Source of the DNA: Pseudomonadota bacterium
GTDB lineage: Bacteria > Pseudomonadota > Alphaproteobacteria > Micropepsales > Micropepsaceae
Reading direction: 5' to 3'
DNA length: 40,333 nucleotides
NCBI GenBank assembly: GCA_021804785.1
Contig: JAJZGY010000020.1
Coordinates: 1-40,333 of the forward strand
Positions 16,981 to 24,146 of this stretch are shown piece by piece. The notes under the pieces are model-generated. The model did not search any database and was not told the DNA's origin. It worked only from the letters and a program-made list of their open reading frames with translations. Each line of letters begins with the position of its first letter. The stretch's first letter is position 1. The position numbers were made by a program, and so were the translations under genes.

Positions 16981-17795
16981 TCGGCGGGCTCCATGACCTG
17001 ATTGACCCGATCACCTGCCGGAACGAGGACCTGCAAAAAACCAGGCACGAGGGGACGCAGCTTGACGAGGAAATCCCACGCCATCACGAGGGCCCCCAGG
17101 GCGAACACGAAGTCGCCCGGCATGCGCATCCATTGCCGGAACAATGTGGTGTTGTAGAAGGCCTGGCTGCGGGCATAGGCAAGAGCGTGATCATAGACGG
17201 CGGCAAGCTGTGACCAGCCGATCGGGAAGAAGTTGAACACGATCCACAGCAGCAGCCCGCCATTGTAGAGCCAGAAGACCCAGCGTCCGGCCCTTTCGCC
17301 GAATGGATGGGCATCGCCGGCTTCATACCGCAGGCCGAAATAGATCAGCCCGATGCCAAGCAGGCCAAAGGCACCGAACAGCGCTGTATGGGCCTGGTTG
17401 AGGGTGAGGAAAGTTGCGTGTTCATAATAGTTCACGAGCGGGGCATTGAGCAGGCCGCCGCCGAACACGCCGGCTCCGACGAAGTTCCAGAACGCGGCGC
17501 CGATCACATAAAGACAGGCAAGACCGTATTTGAAATCACCATGGACCCTGATGAGGTGATGTTGCTCGATGGCTTCGATGACGAGGAGCATGAGTGGCAG
17601 CACCTCGATGACGGAGAACATTGAGCCGATCGGCATCCACATGCCAGGTTCGACGGCCCGTTCGGCGATGGCGGAATTGAAGATGGGCCCGAGCTCTGTG
17701 TCGTTGCGGATCTTGGCGTAGAAACCGTGCCCGAGAGCGTGGATCTGCTCTTCGCTGGGAATGGTTGCGGCCCTGGATCCACCCGGCTCGGACAT
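16977..17795 (-). CDS. Chimera: truncated-haemoglobin N-terminus joined to NorB-type C-terminus
   Basis: A 272-residue product made of two unrelated parts. Residues about 12-43 (SEEQIHALGHGFYAKIRND, then ELGPIFNSAI) match the first helices of group III truncated haemoglobins. From about residue 51 (GMWMPIGSMFSVIEVLP) to the end it matches the last third of quinol-type NO reductase NorB, including VNYYEH, FWLYNGGLLLWIVFNFFPIGW and MRMPGDFVFALGALVMAWDF, with about five membrane helices. The globin haem pocket and all NorB helices bearing the haem b and FeB histidines upstream of this point are absent. In the usual NHGH haem motif the sequence is NQAH (Q134, H136). The simplest origin is an in-frame deletion fusing adjacent globin and norB genes. 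The ATG at 17795 excludes 15 upstream codons lying in the operator. The frame is open throughout, so it could be an expressed remnant. Confidence 0.82.
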   Translation of the reverse strand: MSEPGGSRAATIPSEEQIHALGHGFYAKIRNDTELGPIFNSAIAERAVEPGMWMPIGSMFSVIEVLPLMLLVIEAIEQHHLIRVHGDFKYGLACLYVIGAAFWNFVGAGVFGGGLLNAPLVNYYEHATFLTLNQAHTALFGAFGLLGIGLIYFGLRYEAGDAHPFGERAGRWVFWLYNGGLLLWIVFNFFPIGWSQLAAVYDHALAYARSQAFYNTTLFRQWMRMPGDFVFALGALVMAWDFLVKLRPLVPGFLQVLVPAGDRVNQVMEPAE

Positions 17796-17808
17796 GGAGC
17801 ACTCCCTG

Positions 17809-17833
17809 AAACAAGTATAATCAATACTTGTTT
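17809..17833. promoter_or_regulatory. 25-bp palindrome, probable NsrR operator of the leftward operon
   Basis: Perfect arms AAACAAGTAT and ATACTTGTTT around the 5-base centre AATCA. It begins 14 bases upstream of the chimera ATG (minus strand). Its placement next to an Rrf2/NsrR gene makes it a likely binding site for that regulator, covering the leftward promoter or leader. Confidence 0.7.
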
Positions 17834-17858
17834 TCAACACTATTGCCGGGAGAGGCGA

Positions 17859-17883
17859 AAAGCAATATTGTTGATATAGCTTT
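17859..17883. promoter_or_regulatory. Second 10-5-10 palindrome, probable nsrR self-operator
   Basis: Arms AAAGCAATAT and ATATAGCTTT around TGTTG, with one mismatched pair. It has the same 10-5-10 design as the palindrome centred 50 bp to the left, shares its AAA...TAT/ATA...TTT outline, and ends 19 bases before the GTG start of the regulator. This suggests autoregulation. Confidence 0.55.
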
Positions 17884-17902
17884 TATTCGGGTGCGACAAA
17901 GC

Positions 17903-18340
17903 GTGCGGCTGACCGTCTATACCGATTATGCGCTGCGGCTTCTGATGTATGTGGCGCTCAAGAACGAGGGTCTGGTCACCATCCAGGAGGTGGCCGGCGC
18001 CTATGGCATCTCGCGCAACCACCTGATGAAGGTGGCCTATGACCTTGGCCGCTTCGGCTTCCTGGAGACCGTGAGAGGCCGTGGCGGCGGGCTGCGCCTT
18101 GCCCGCGCCCCCGAAAAGATCGGCTTGGGCGAGGTGGTGCGCAGGATGGAGGAGGATTTCACGCTGGTGGAATGCTTTGCCAAGGATTCGAGCAATTGCC
18201 GCATCGAAGGGCCCTGCCGGCTCCAGCATGTGCTGGGTGATGCGCTGCATGCCTATCTTGACGTTCTGGACGGCTACAGCCTCGCAGATCTGACCGTGCG
18301 CAACGCTTCCCTCGCAAAGCGTCTTGTGGCGGTCGGATGA
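17903..18340 (+). CDS. nsrR: Rrf2-family NO-responsive regulator (NsrR-like)
   Basis: A 145-residue transcription factor. The start RLTVYTDYALRLLMYVAL and the winged-helix segment ISRNHLMKVAYDLGRFGFLETVRGRGGGLRLAR (two pieces of one region, residues 36-68) are typical of NsrR. Three cysteines at positions 91, 99 and 105 (ECFAKDSSNCRIEGPC) are placed to hold an Fe-S cluster, and Asp8 matches the non-cysteine ligand described for some NsrR proteins. NO damages the cluster and releases repression. The family almost always starts at this RLTVYTDYA position, so I use the GTG at 17903; GTG 17891 and the upstream ATG-like frame are less likely. It sits divergently from an NO-metabolism operon and four bases before the nitronate monooxygenase gene, with which it is probably co-transcribed. 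Confidence 0.9.
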   Translation: MRLTVYTDYALRLLMYVALKNEGLVTIQEVAGAYGISRNHLMKVAYDLGRFGFLETVRGRGGGLRLARAPEKIGLGEVVRRMEEDFTLVECFAKDSSNCRIEGPCRLQHVLGDALHAYLDVLDGYSLADLTVRNASLAKRLVAVG

Positions 18341-18344
18341 GACG

Positions 18345-19862
18345 ATGAACACCCCGCTCCAAACCCCGATCTGTGATGTTCTGGGTTGTGATGTCCCCAT
18401 TGTTCTCGCCGGGATGGGGGGCGTTGCCCGCTCGGATCTTGTGGCAGCAGTGAGCTCGGCCGGCGGCTTCGGCCTTCTGGGCATGGTGCGCGAAAGCCCG
18501 GAACTCATCACAGCGGAAATCGCCCGCGTGCGCGGCCTGTGCGAGCGGGAATTCGGCGTCAGCCTGATCCCGGCGGCAACACCGCCTGAGCTTTTTACCG
18601 CCGAACTCGCGGCCTGCATCGCTGCGCGTGTTTCGGCCGTGGCGCTTTTCTGGGATCTTTCCTACGAGGCGATCGCACGTTTGCGCGATGCCTCCATTCT
18701 TGTCCTCTGTCAGGTTGGCAGCACCGAGGAGGCGCACGCTGCCGTCAGGGCCGGTGCGCAGATCATCATCGCCCAGGGCGCTGAAGCCGGCGGCCATGTG
18801 CGCGGGAGCACGGCCTTGCGAACACTTCTGGCGGAGATGGCGCCGCAGCTGCGGGTTCCGCTGCTGGCCGCGGGAGGCATCGTCGACGGGCAGGGAGTGG
18901 CAGAGGTACTTGGTTTGGGCGCGCAAGGCGCGGTCATCGGCACCGCATTTCTGGCCACAGAAGAATCCTTCGCCCACGACTACCACAAGCAGCGCATCAT
19001 CACCGCGTCCGCAGGGGCACCCCTGCGCACCCGTGCCTTTCACGTCAACTGGCCGCCAGACGCCGAGGTTCGCGTATTGCCCAATTCGGTCACCGAGGGG
19101 CGGAGGGGCGATCCCTTTTCCGGCCACCGTACCGTGATCGGCGCGGAAGGCGCGCGTTCCATCTGGCTCTTCAGCACCGACTCACCCCTGCGCGATATGA
19201 CAGGTGATTTCGAGGCGATGGCGCTTTATGCCGGTGAGGGAGTAGGCGGGATCACCGCGATCGCTCCGGCCGCAGAACGTCTCCGCAGCATCTGCGCCGA
19301 GGCCGAACAACACCTTGCCATGGTGCGCAACGATGGGGCGCAAGCTGTCGCGGACAAGGATGCTGATGCCGTGCCTGCCTCCCAACTGTGCTATGCGCGA
19401 CAGGCTGATGACCTTTATGCAGGCTTTGCCACGCGCGAGGAAATCCTGGTTTTCCTCAATGAGCTGCTCGAGGCCGAGCGCGCGGGCGCGCGTATCACCG
19501 CACGCACCGCACTTGATGCGAAGGACGAAAGCCTGGCAGGCCTGATGCAGGAGATCCGCCACGATGAAGCCCGCTGGTGTGCCATGCTGCTGACGTGGAT
19601 CACGCAGCTGAACGGCACTGCAAGCCCCAGAATTGGCGATTTTTATGGCAAATGCCTTGCCATCGCGGATCTCTATGCGCGGGCACGCTTCATCAATCGA
19701 GGTCAGGGCTGGGTGGTGCGCAGGCTGAAGGAAATGTTGCCGCGAATCCGTGATGACGGCTTGCATGCCGATCTCACGGCCATGCTCCTTGGGCATGACG
19801 AGAACATCCGTCGCAGCGAGATGATGCTCGCCACTACGCCCAGTGAGGGCGCGGGGAACTGA
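18345..19862 (+). CDS. Nitronate monooxygenase fused to a DUF6306 domain
   Basis: A 505-residue two-domain protein. Residues about 1-320 form a TIM-barrel of the nitronate monooxygenase (2-nitropropane dioxygenase) family: PIVLAGMGGVARSDLVAAVS, GAQIIIAQGAEAGGHVRG (substrate/FMN His) and PLLAAGGIVDGQGVAEVLGLGAQGAVIGTAFL (two parts of the FMN phosphate site). Such enzymes oxidise alkyl nitronates with FMN. Residues about 360-495 match DUF6306 as I recall it: LVFLNELLEAERAGARI, RHDEARWCAMLL, FYGKCLAIADLYARARFINRGQGWVVR and HADLTAMLLGHDENI. The spacing of Glu, Asp and His across helices resembles a ferritin-like bundle. It lies four bases after nsrR, which puts it in the NO-stress response. Nitro compounds or nitrated metabolites are plausible substrates, by inference. 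Confidence 0.88.
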   Translation: MNTPLQTPICDVLGCDVPIVLAGMGGVARSDLVAAVSSAGGFGLLGMVRESPELITAEIARVRGLCEREFGVSLIPAATPPELFTAELAACIAARVSAVALFWDLSYEAIARLRDASILVLCQVGSTEEAHAAVRAGAQIIIAQGAEAGGHVRGSTALRTLLAEMAPQLRVPLLAAGGIVDGQGVAEVLGLGAQGAVIGTAFLATEESFAHDYHKQRIITASAGAPLRTRAFHVNWPPDAEVRVLPNSVTEGRRGDPFSGHRTVIGAEGARSIWLFSTDSPLRDMTGDFEAMALYAGEGVGGITAIAPAAERLRSICAEAEQHLAMVRNDGAQAVADKDADAVPASQLCYARQADDLYAGFATREEILVFLNELLEAERAGARITARTALDAKDESLAGLMQEIRHDEARWCAMLLTWITQLNGTASPRIGDFYGKCLAIADLYARARFINRGQGWVVRRLKEMLPRIRDDGLHADLTAMLLGHDENIRRSEMMLATTPSEGAGN

Positions 19863-19872
19863 TACTTCGCGC

Positions 19873-20223
19873 TCAGCGTGACTGCAGAAAATCGCGCAGC
19901 ACCACGGCGTGGTTTTGCTCGCGATCGCGGCTTGCATAAAGCAGCGTGACCGGGCCCTGCCGCAACAGCTGGCGTAGCTGTTCCGCACCTTGCGGCATGG
20001 TCTGGAGCTCGGCCCAGTAGCGCGCATAGAACTCGGGCCAGCGTGACGGGTCGTGAGCAAACCATTTCCTCAGGGCCGTACTGGGCGCGATCTCCTTCAA
20101 CCAGATCACATCGGCGAGCTTGTCTTTGCCGAACCCGCGTGGCCACAGTCGGTCGACGAGAACGCGCGTGCCATCACCTCTGGCGCGGGGCTCATAGACG
20201 CGCTTGAGCGAAAGCTTTGCCAT
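19873..20223 (-). CDS. DUF488 family protein (YeaO-like)
   Basis: A 116-residue protein of the DUF488/YeaO family, function unknown. Family marks are KRVYEPRARGDGTRVLVDRLWPRG (residues about 5-28, quoted as KRVYEPRARGDGTRVLVDRL), WLKEIAPSTALRKWFAHDP with the conserved His-Asp-Pro, and VTLLYASRDREQNHAVVLRDFL near the end. It is cytoplasmic, with no signal or membrane helix. The ATG at 20223 gives the standard MAKLSLKRVY start; an in-frame ATG at 20238 is possible. It converges with the nitronate monooxygenase gene, the stops being about ten bases apart, and lies downstream of the ClC gene by 114 bases, so it may share that transcript. Confidence 0.87.
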   Translation of the reverse strand: MAKLSLKRVYEPRARGDGTRVLVDRLWPRGFGKDKLADVIWLKEIAPSTALRKWFAHDPSRWPEFYARYWAELQTMPQGAEQLRQLLRQGPVTLLYASRDREQNHAVVLRDFLQSR

Positions 20224-20336
20224 GGCTTTACCTCGCATTCCGCCGCCCTCTCGGTCGCAGTAGGCGATGCCGGCCGAAAGAGCTCCTCGCGCTCTCAGTA
20301 TGGCGCAGCCACGCACCGGATGGACCCGCTGTATGC

Positions 20337-22118
20337 CTAGCCGTGAAAGCTGAGGGCGCGGGCCCGCTCTTTTTCCTCGCGCGCTGCCCGTGCACGCACC
20401 CGTAGCAGATCACGCTGCGCCACCAGTCCGACCAGCTCGCCAGTCTTCCGGTTGACGATCGGAGCCCGTCCGATATCAGCGGCCACCATCCGGTCCGCGA
20501 GCGCCCCTGCAAGTTCATCGGCATAGCCGACGAAGAGCGTCTGCCGGTTGGCGTGCTCGCGCAGTGTGTCATCCGCGTTACATCCCTCACGGGTCCAGCG
20601 CAGCACGTCCGAGCGCGACACCAGTCCGAGCACGTGATTGTCGTCATCAACGATGGGATAGCTTTTATGGCGGAGCTCTTCCGGAACCACGCTGAAGAAC
20701 GCGACCGCGTCGGAGATCTGCAGCGACGCCGCCAGGGTTTCGACTGGCTTTGCCATGATCTCCTGTACGCGCATGACCACAAACGGATCAACCGAGTACT
20801 CATAGAAGAGATGCTGTCCGCGCCGGGCCAGGCGCTCGGTAAGGATTGAGCGGCGCATCATCAGGACCGTGGTTGTGAAGGACGCCACGCAGGCCACAAG
20901 TACCGCCGGCATGACATGAAGATCGCCGGTGAGCTCAACCGCGAACACTGTGGCGGTCAGGGGCGCACGCATGGTACCGCCGAGCACGGCCGACATCGCC
21001 ACAAGTGCCCAGAAGCCGACATCGCCAAAGGGCAGAATATGGGCTTCGATTGCGCCGAGAGCGCCGCCCATCATGAGCAGTGGCGCGAGCACGCCGCCCG
21101 ACGTTCCCGAGGACAATGCCGCGATCCATACTGCGGCCTTGCCGATGAGCAGCGAGACCGCAGCTTCCATCGTGACCTGTCCTGAGATCAGGGCCTGGAT
21201 ATTGCCATAGCCGACACCAAGGACGGCAGGATCGTACCAGCCGCCAACCCCGACCACGATACCACCCAGCGCTGGCCACCACATCCAATGCACCGGCAGC
21301 CTGTGAAAGAGGTCTTCGACGGCATAAAGCGTCAGCGACATCACGACGGACTGTAGGCCGGCGATGATGCCAACCAGGGCGCAGAGTGCGAAGCCCCACC
21401 ACGGCATCAGCGGCGCGCCGGTGTGGGGAAAGAGGGGCCAGGCCCCGACCAGAAAGGGGCGCCATGCCGCTGCTACTGCCGCCGAAATCGCCACGGGTAC
21501 GAAGCTGCGCGGTTTCCATTCAAAGAGAAGAACCTCGACGGAAAGAAGTACGGCGGCCACGGGGGTTCCGAAAATCGCGGTCATGCCAGCGGCGGCGCCT
21601 GCCACGAGGAGCGTTTTACGTTCCGCCAAACTGAGATGGAAGAACTGTGCAAAGAGTGAGCCGAGTGCGCCTCCGGTCATGATGATCGGCCCTTCAGCAC
21701 CGAAGGGCCCTCCGGTGCCGATCGCGATCGCCGAGGATAGCGGCTTGAGGAACGCAACCTTGGGCGCTATGCGGCTTTCGCCGATCAGGATCGCCTCAAG
21801 CGCTTCGGGAATGCCATGCCCGCGGATCTTGTCTGAGCCATAGCGCGCCATGATTCCCACGATGAGGCCCCCGACCACCGGAATGAGGATCGACCAGGGA
21901 CCGAGTGTCATCCCTGTGAGGTCGTAAGGACCGGTCGAGAGGATGTGGGAATAGGCGAGGTTGGTGAAGACAGCGATCAGCTTCAGCAGTGCCCATGCCG
22001 ACGCGGCGCCGAAGCTGCCAGTGGCAAGTGCCATGGCCGACAGCACGAGAATGCGCGGGTCGGCGCTGAAGTCCCGGAGGCTGTCAGGTCCTCGAACGGT
22101 AAAACTGGTCTTTTTCAT
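20337..22118 (-). CDS. ClC-type chloride channel/antiporter with tandem CBS domains
   Basis: A 593-residue membrane protein. The ClC core (about 20-430) shows the selectivity motifs in order: GHGIPEAL (the usual GSGIP, here with His in place of the Ser that contacts the central ion), GGPFGAEGP (with the gating Glu), GTSGGVLAP, and RAPLTATVFAVELTGD. The cytoplasmic C-terminus carries two CBS units (from about VQEIMAKPVETLAASLQISDA, quoted by its first residues VQEIMAKPVETLA, and from LADRMVAADIGRAPIVNRKTGELVGLV, quoted as IGRAPIVNRKTGELVGLV), which often bind adenine nucleotides. It may act as a chloride channel or H+/anion exchanger in acid or ionic homeostasis. A perfect 25-bp palindrome lies 25 bases upstream of the ATG. 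Confidence 0.92.
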   Translation of the reverse strand: MKKTSFTVRGPDSLRDFSADPRILVLSAMALATGSFGAASAWALLKLIAVFTNLAYSHILSTGPYDLTGMTLGPWSILIPVVGGLIVGIMARYGSDKIRGHGIPEALEAILIGESRIAPKVAFLKPLSSAIAIGTGGPFGAEGPIIMTGGALGSLFAQFFHLSLAERKTLLVAGAAAGMTAIFGTPVAAVLLSVEVLLFEWKPRSFVPVAISAAVAAAWRPFLVGAWPLFPHTGAPLMPWWGFALCALVGIIAGLQSVVMSLTLYAVEDLFHRLPVHWMWWPALGGIVVGVGGWYDPAVLGVGYGNIQALISGQVTMEAAVSLLIGKAAVWIAALSSGTSGGVLAPLLMMGGALGAIEAHILPFGDVGFWALVAMSAVLGGTMRAPLTATVFAVELTGDLHVMPAVLVACVASFTTTVLMMRRSILTERLARRGQHLFYEYSVDPFVVMRVQEIMAKPVETLAASLQISDAVAFFSVVPEELRHKSYPIVDDDNHVLGLVSRSDVLRWTREGCNADDTLREHANRQTLFVGYADELAGALADRMVAADIGRAPIVNRKTGELVGLVAQRDLLRVRARAAREEKERARALSFHG

Positions 22119-22750
22119 GGTCGGTCGGGTGTTTGGCCGGCGTTTTATATCGTGTCACGATATAAAAGCAATGACGGCCCTCCCCTCAAGGTGGCGGCTT
22201 TTGTGGTGCTGCAAGACCGGCGCGGTCTTCTGTGCTGGGCAGTCCCTCACGACAAGTTCTACCGACCGTCCTTTTTGCGATGCCTGCGGCACACAAAGCG
22301 CTGACGCCAAGTCAAGACAGGAAGGGCCGTGCGATAGGCTGGCGGGCTCCTAAAAGCGGAGGGTCATCTTCCGCTGTCGTCCCATGCCATAGCGTCGCCT
22401 GGGTGATCTCTGCAGCCGACAGGATGCTTCGTATCTGTGGCGACGCTGCGACCGGAAGGTTCAGGAAGACCGAGTGTTTTCCGCTTATTATCCGCAACAG
22501 TTCCGCGACTGACCTGACGTCATGTCGCTATCCCGATGGCCCGTTGGAACACCCTTCAGCCGCGGCGGGCTGGCGCTTGACTGCCCATTCTAATCATTGT
22601 CGCTTTGCCGTGCCGCACCAATTGCGCGTCGCGCCGCGTTGCAGCAATCGCCCCGCCCCCCGCGACAGTTTTACCACCTCTGAATATTTCCGGACCGTGA
22701 TGAGGAATTTCAGTGCATCCTGTGCGGAACCACCCGATTGGGAGTGCACG
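22119..22750. other. Gap between ClC and a small membrane protein gene
   Basis: Apart from the palindrome at 22143-22167, about 580 bases hold nothing I can support. A plus-strand frame stays open from 22232 into the next gene, but its translation (many S, C, R and P, no domain) looks non-coding. No RNA gene or terminator with a T-run was found. Confidence 0.4.
22143..22167. promoter_or_regulatory. Perfect 25-bp palindrome upstream of the ClC gene
   Basis: Arms TTTTATATCGTG and CACGATATAAAA, each 12 bp, around a single T. It starts 25 bases before the ClC start codon on the minus strand. The size and symmetry fit an operator for a dimeric repressor or activator. No regulator gene is adjacent, and the motif differs from the NsrR-type sites. 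Confidence 0.65.
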
Positions 22751-23152
22751 ATGGATATTTACGCACGCCGGCTATTCACGATCGCAGCCGCCTATAATTT
22801 CATCTGTTCCGTGCCCGGCTTTCTCTCCACAACACCTTTTGCGGGGCGTCTGGGACTCACGCCGGCGGTTGACCCCACCGATGTGCACATTGCACTGGTT
22901 CTTGTTGTGACATTCGGCTGGGGCTACTGGAGGATTGCGCAGGATCCCGTTGTGAACAGGCCGATCATCGTCCTGGGAATTATCGGAAAAATCCTGGTTG
23001 CTCTCGTCGGTTACCTCGACTGGTTTGCGGGCCATGCCAGTGGCACTGTTGCGCTCGTCGTTAGCGGCGACGCGCTCTTCGCCGCGCTCTTCTATCAATA
23101 TCTGCGGCGGACGATGCCACGCGAAGAGAAAGTTAAAGGGATTTCGCCATGA
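22751..23152 (+). CDS. Small four-helix membrane protein, unknown function
   Basis: A 133-residue membrane protein with about four helices: FTIAAAYNFICSVPGFL, VHIALVLVVTFGWGYWRIA, IIVLGIIGKILVALVGYLDWFAG and ALVVSGDALFAALFYQYL. I do not recognise a named family. The ATG at 22751 is preceded by GGGAG and starts the recognisable membrane sequence, although the frame is open upstream to 22232. Its last four bases overlap the start of the NmrA-like gene (ATGA), so the two are translated together. It may anchor or serve the reductase-like partner; that is only suggested by the overlap. Confidence 0.7.
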   Translation: MDIYARRLFTIAAAYNFICSVPGFLSTTPFAGRLGLTPAVDPTDVHIALVLVVTFGWGYWRIAQDPVVNRPIIVLGIIGKILVALVGYLDWFAGHASGTVALVVSGDALFAALFYQYLRRTMPREEKVKGISP

Positions 23153-24108
23153 AAAAGACCATCACCGTGTTCGGCGCTACCGGCACCGCCGGTAGCGCCT
23201 GTGTGGACGAACTCCTCCTCCAGGGCGTGTTCCAGCCGCGCGTTCTGGTGCGTAAATCCGGTCAGGAGGAAAAGACGTCCGGGCTTGCCCAGAAAGCTGC
23301 AGACGAAAAACAGCGCCTTTACGACCGCTGGACGCGCCGCGGCGTTGAGATCCGGGAAGTCAACGCAACCGAGCAGACCGATCTCATTCCGGCGCTGAAG
23401 GGCACTGACTATCTGGTCTCCTGCGTCCCCTATTCGGCAACAGAATCGCAATACCCGCTGATATGGGCGGCGAAGGAGGCAGGCGTCGAACGCTTCGTAC
23501 CCTCTGAATTCGGATTTATCTATGAATGGGAACAGTTTTGGCCCACGGATACGTCCCATCGCCAGATGGCACGGCAGAAGGCCTTTATCCGCCGCGTCAT
23601 AGAACTTGCAGGTCTCGACTGGACCATCATTCCCGCGGGGCTCTGGCCCGAATACTACATGCTCGAACCGGTTTGCGTGCATGGAGACGGCAAACAGAAG
23701 GTATCATGGTCGACGGGAAAGGATGTAGGCCGCATCATTCCTCATGTGCTCGCCCATCCAGCTTCACGCAACGCCATCTGTCCCGTCGCTGCCACAGCCT
23801 ATCTGTCGTGGGACGAAATGCTCGCGGCACGGGAAAGGTTCCTGGGGCGCAGGGTCGACCGTCTGTATATGGACAGCACCACGTTCCGTGCTGCCTATGC
23901 CCAGAACAGCTCGCCACTGACCGAGGTCTTGATGGGCATCGGTGTTGCAGCGACCGAGTGTCCGGAAGGTATGCCACTGTGGGCCAACTGGAACGCCATG
24001 CATCTTCCCGACTTTCGCGGCATGGAGCTCGACGTCCTCTTTCGCGACGTGGTTGAGCCGTTCGTTGCCGCCACGATGGCTGGTGTTGCGGCCGTAGTGG
24101 GAAGCTGA
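23149..24108 (+). CDS. NmrA/isoflavone reductase-like NAD(P)-binding protein
   Basis: A 319-residue atypical short-chain dehydrogenase. The dinucleotide site GATGTAGS lies at residues 9-16 (family pattern GxxGxxG), followed by RVLVRKS, in which an Arg suits NADPH. Other marks are VSCVPYSATESQYPLIWAAKEAGVERFVPSEFGF (short pieces SCVPYSATESQYPL and VERFVPSEFGF), typical of isoflavone/phenylcoumaran reductases and related aromatic-alcohol reductases, and a Lys in RQMARQKAF where the catalytic Lys is expected. It could be a reductase or a redox-sensing NmrA-type protein; the substrate is unknown. It is coupled to the upstream membrane protein gene and converges with the acyl-CoA dehydrogenase gene. 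Confidence 0.85.
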   Translation: MKKTITVFGATGTAGSACVDELLLQGVFQPRVLVRKSGQEEKTSGLAQKAADEKQRLYDRWTRRGVEIREVNATEQTDLIPALKGTDYLVSCVPYSATESQYPLIWAAKEAGVERFVPSEFGFIYEWEQFWPTDTSHRQMARQKAFIRRVIELAGLDWTIIPAGLWPEYYMLEPVCVHGDGKQKVSWSTGKDVGRIIPHVLAHPASRNAICPVAATAYLSWDEMLAARERFLGRRVDRLYMDSTTFRAAYAQNSSPLTEVLMGIGVAATECPEGMPLWANWNAMHLPDFRGMELDVLFRDVVEPFVAATMAGVAAVVGS

Positions 24109-24146
24109 AGGCTCCGGCCGGGAGGAAGAAACACTGAGCGGTTCAG

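Noticed and set aside
22232-22750. Upstream extension of the small membrane protein to a 306-residue product
   Set aside because: The extension is Ser/Cys/Arg/Pro-rich with no domain, and a good GGGAG site precedes the ATG at 22751.
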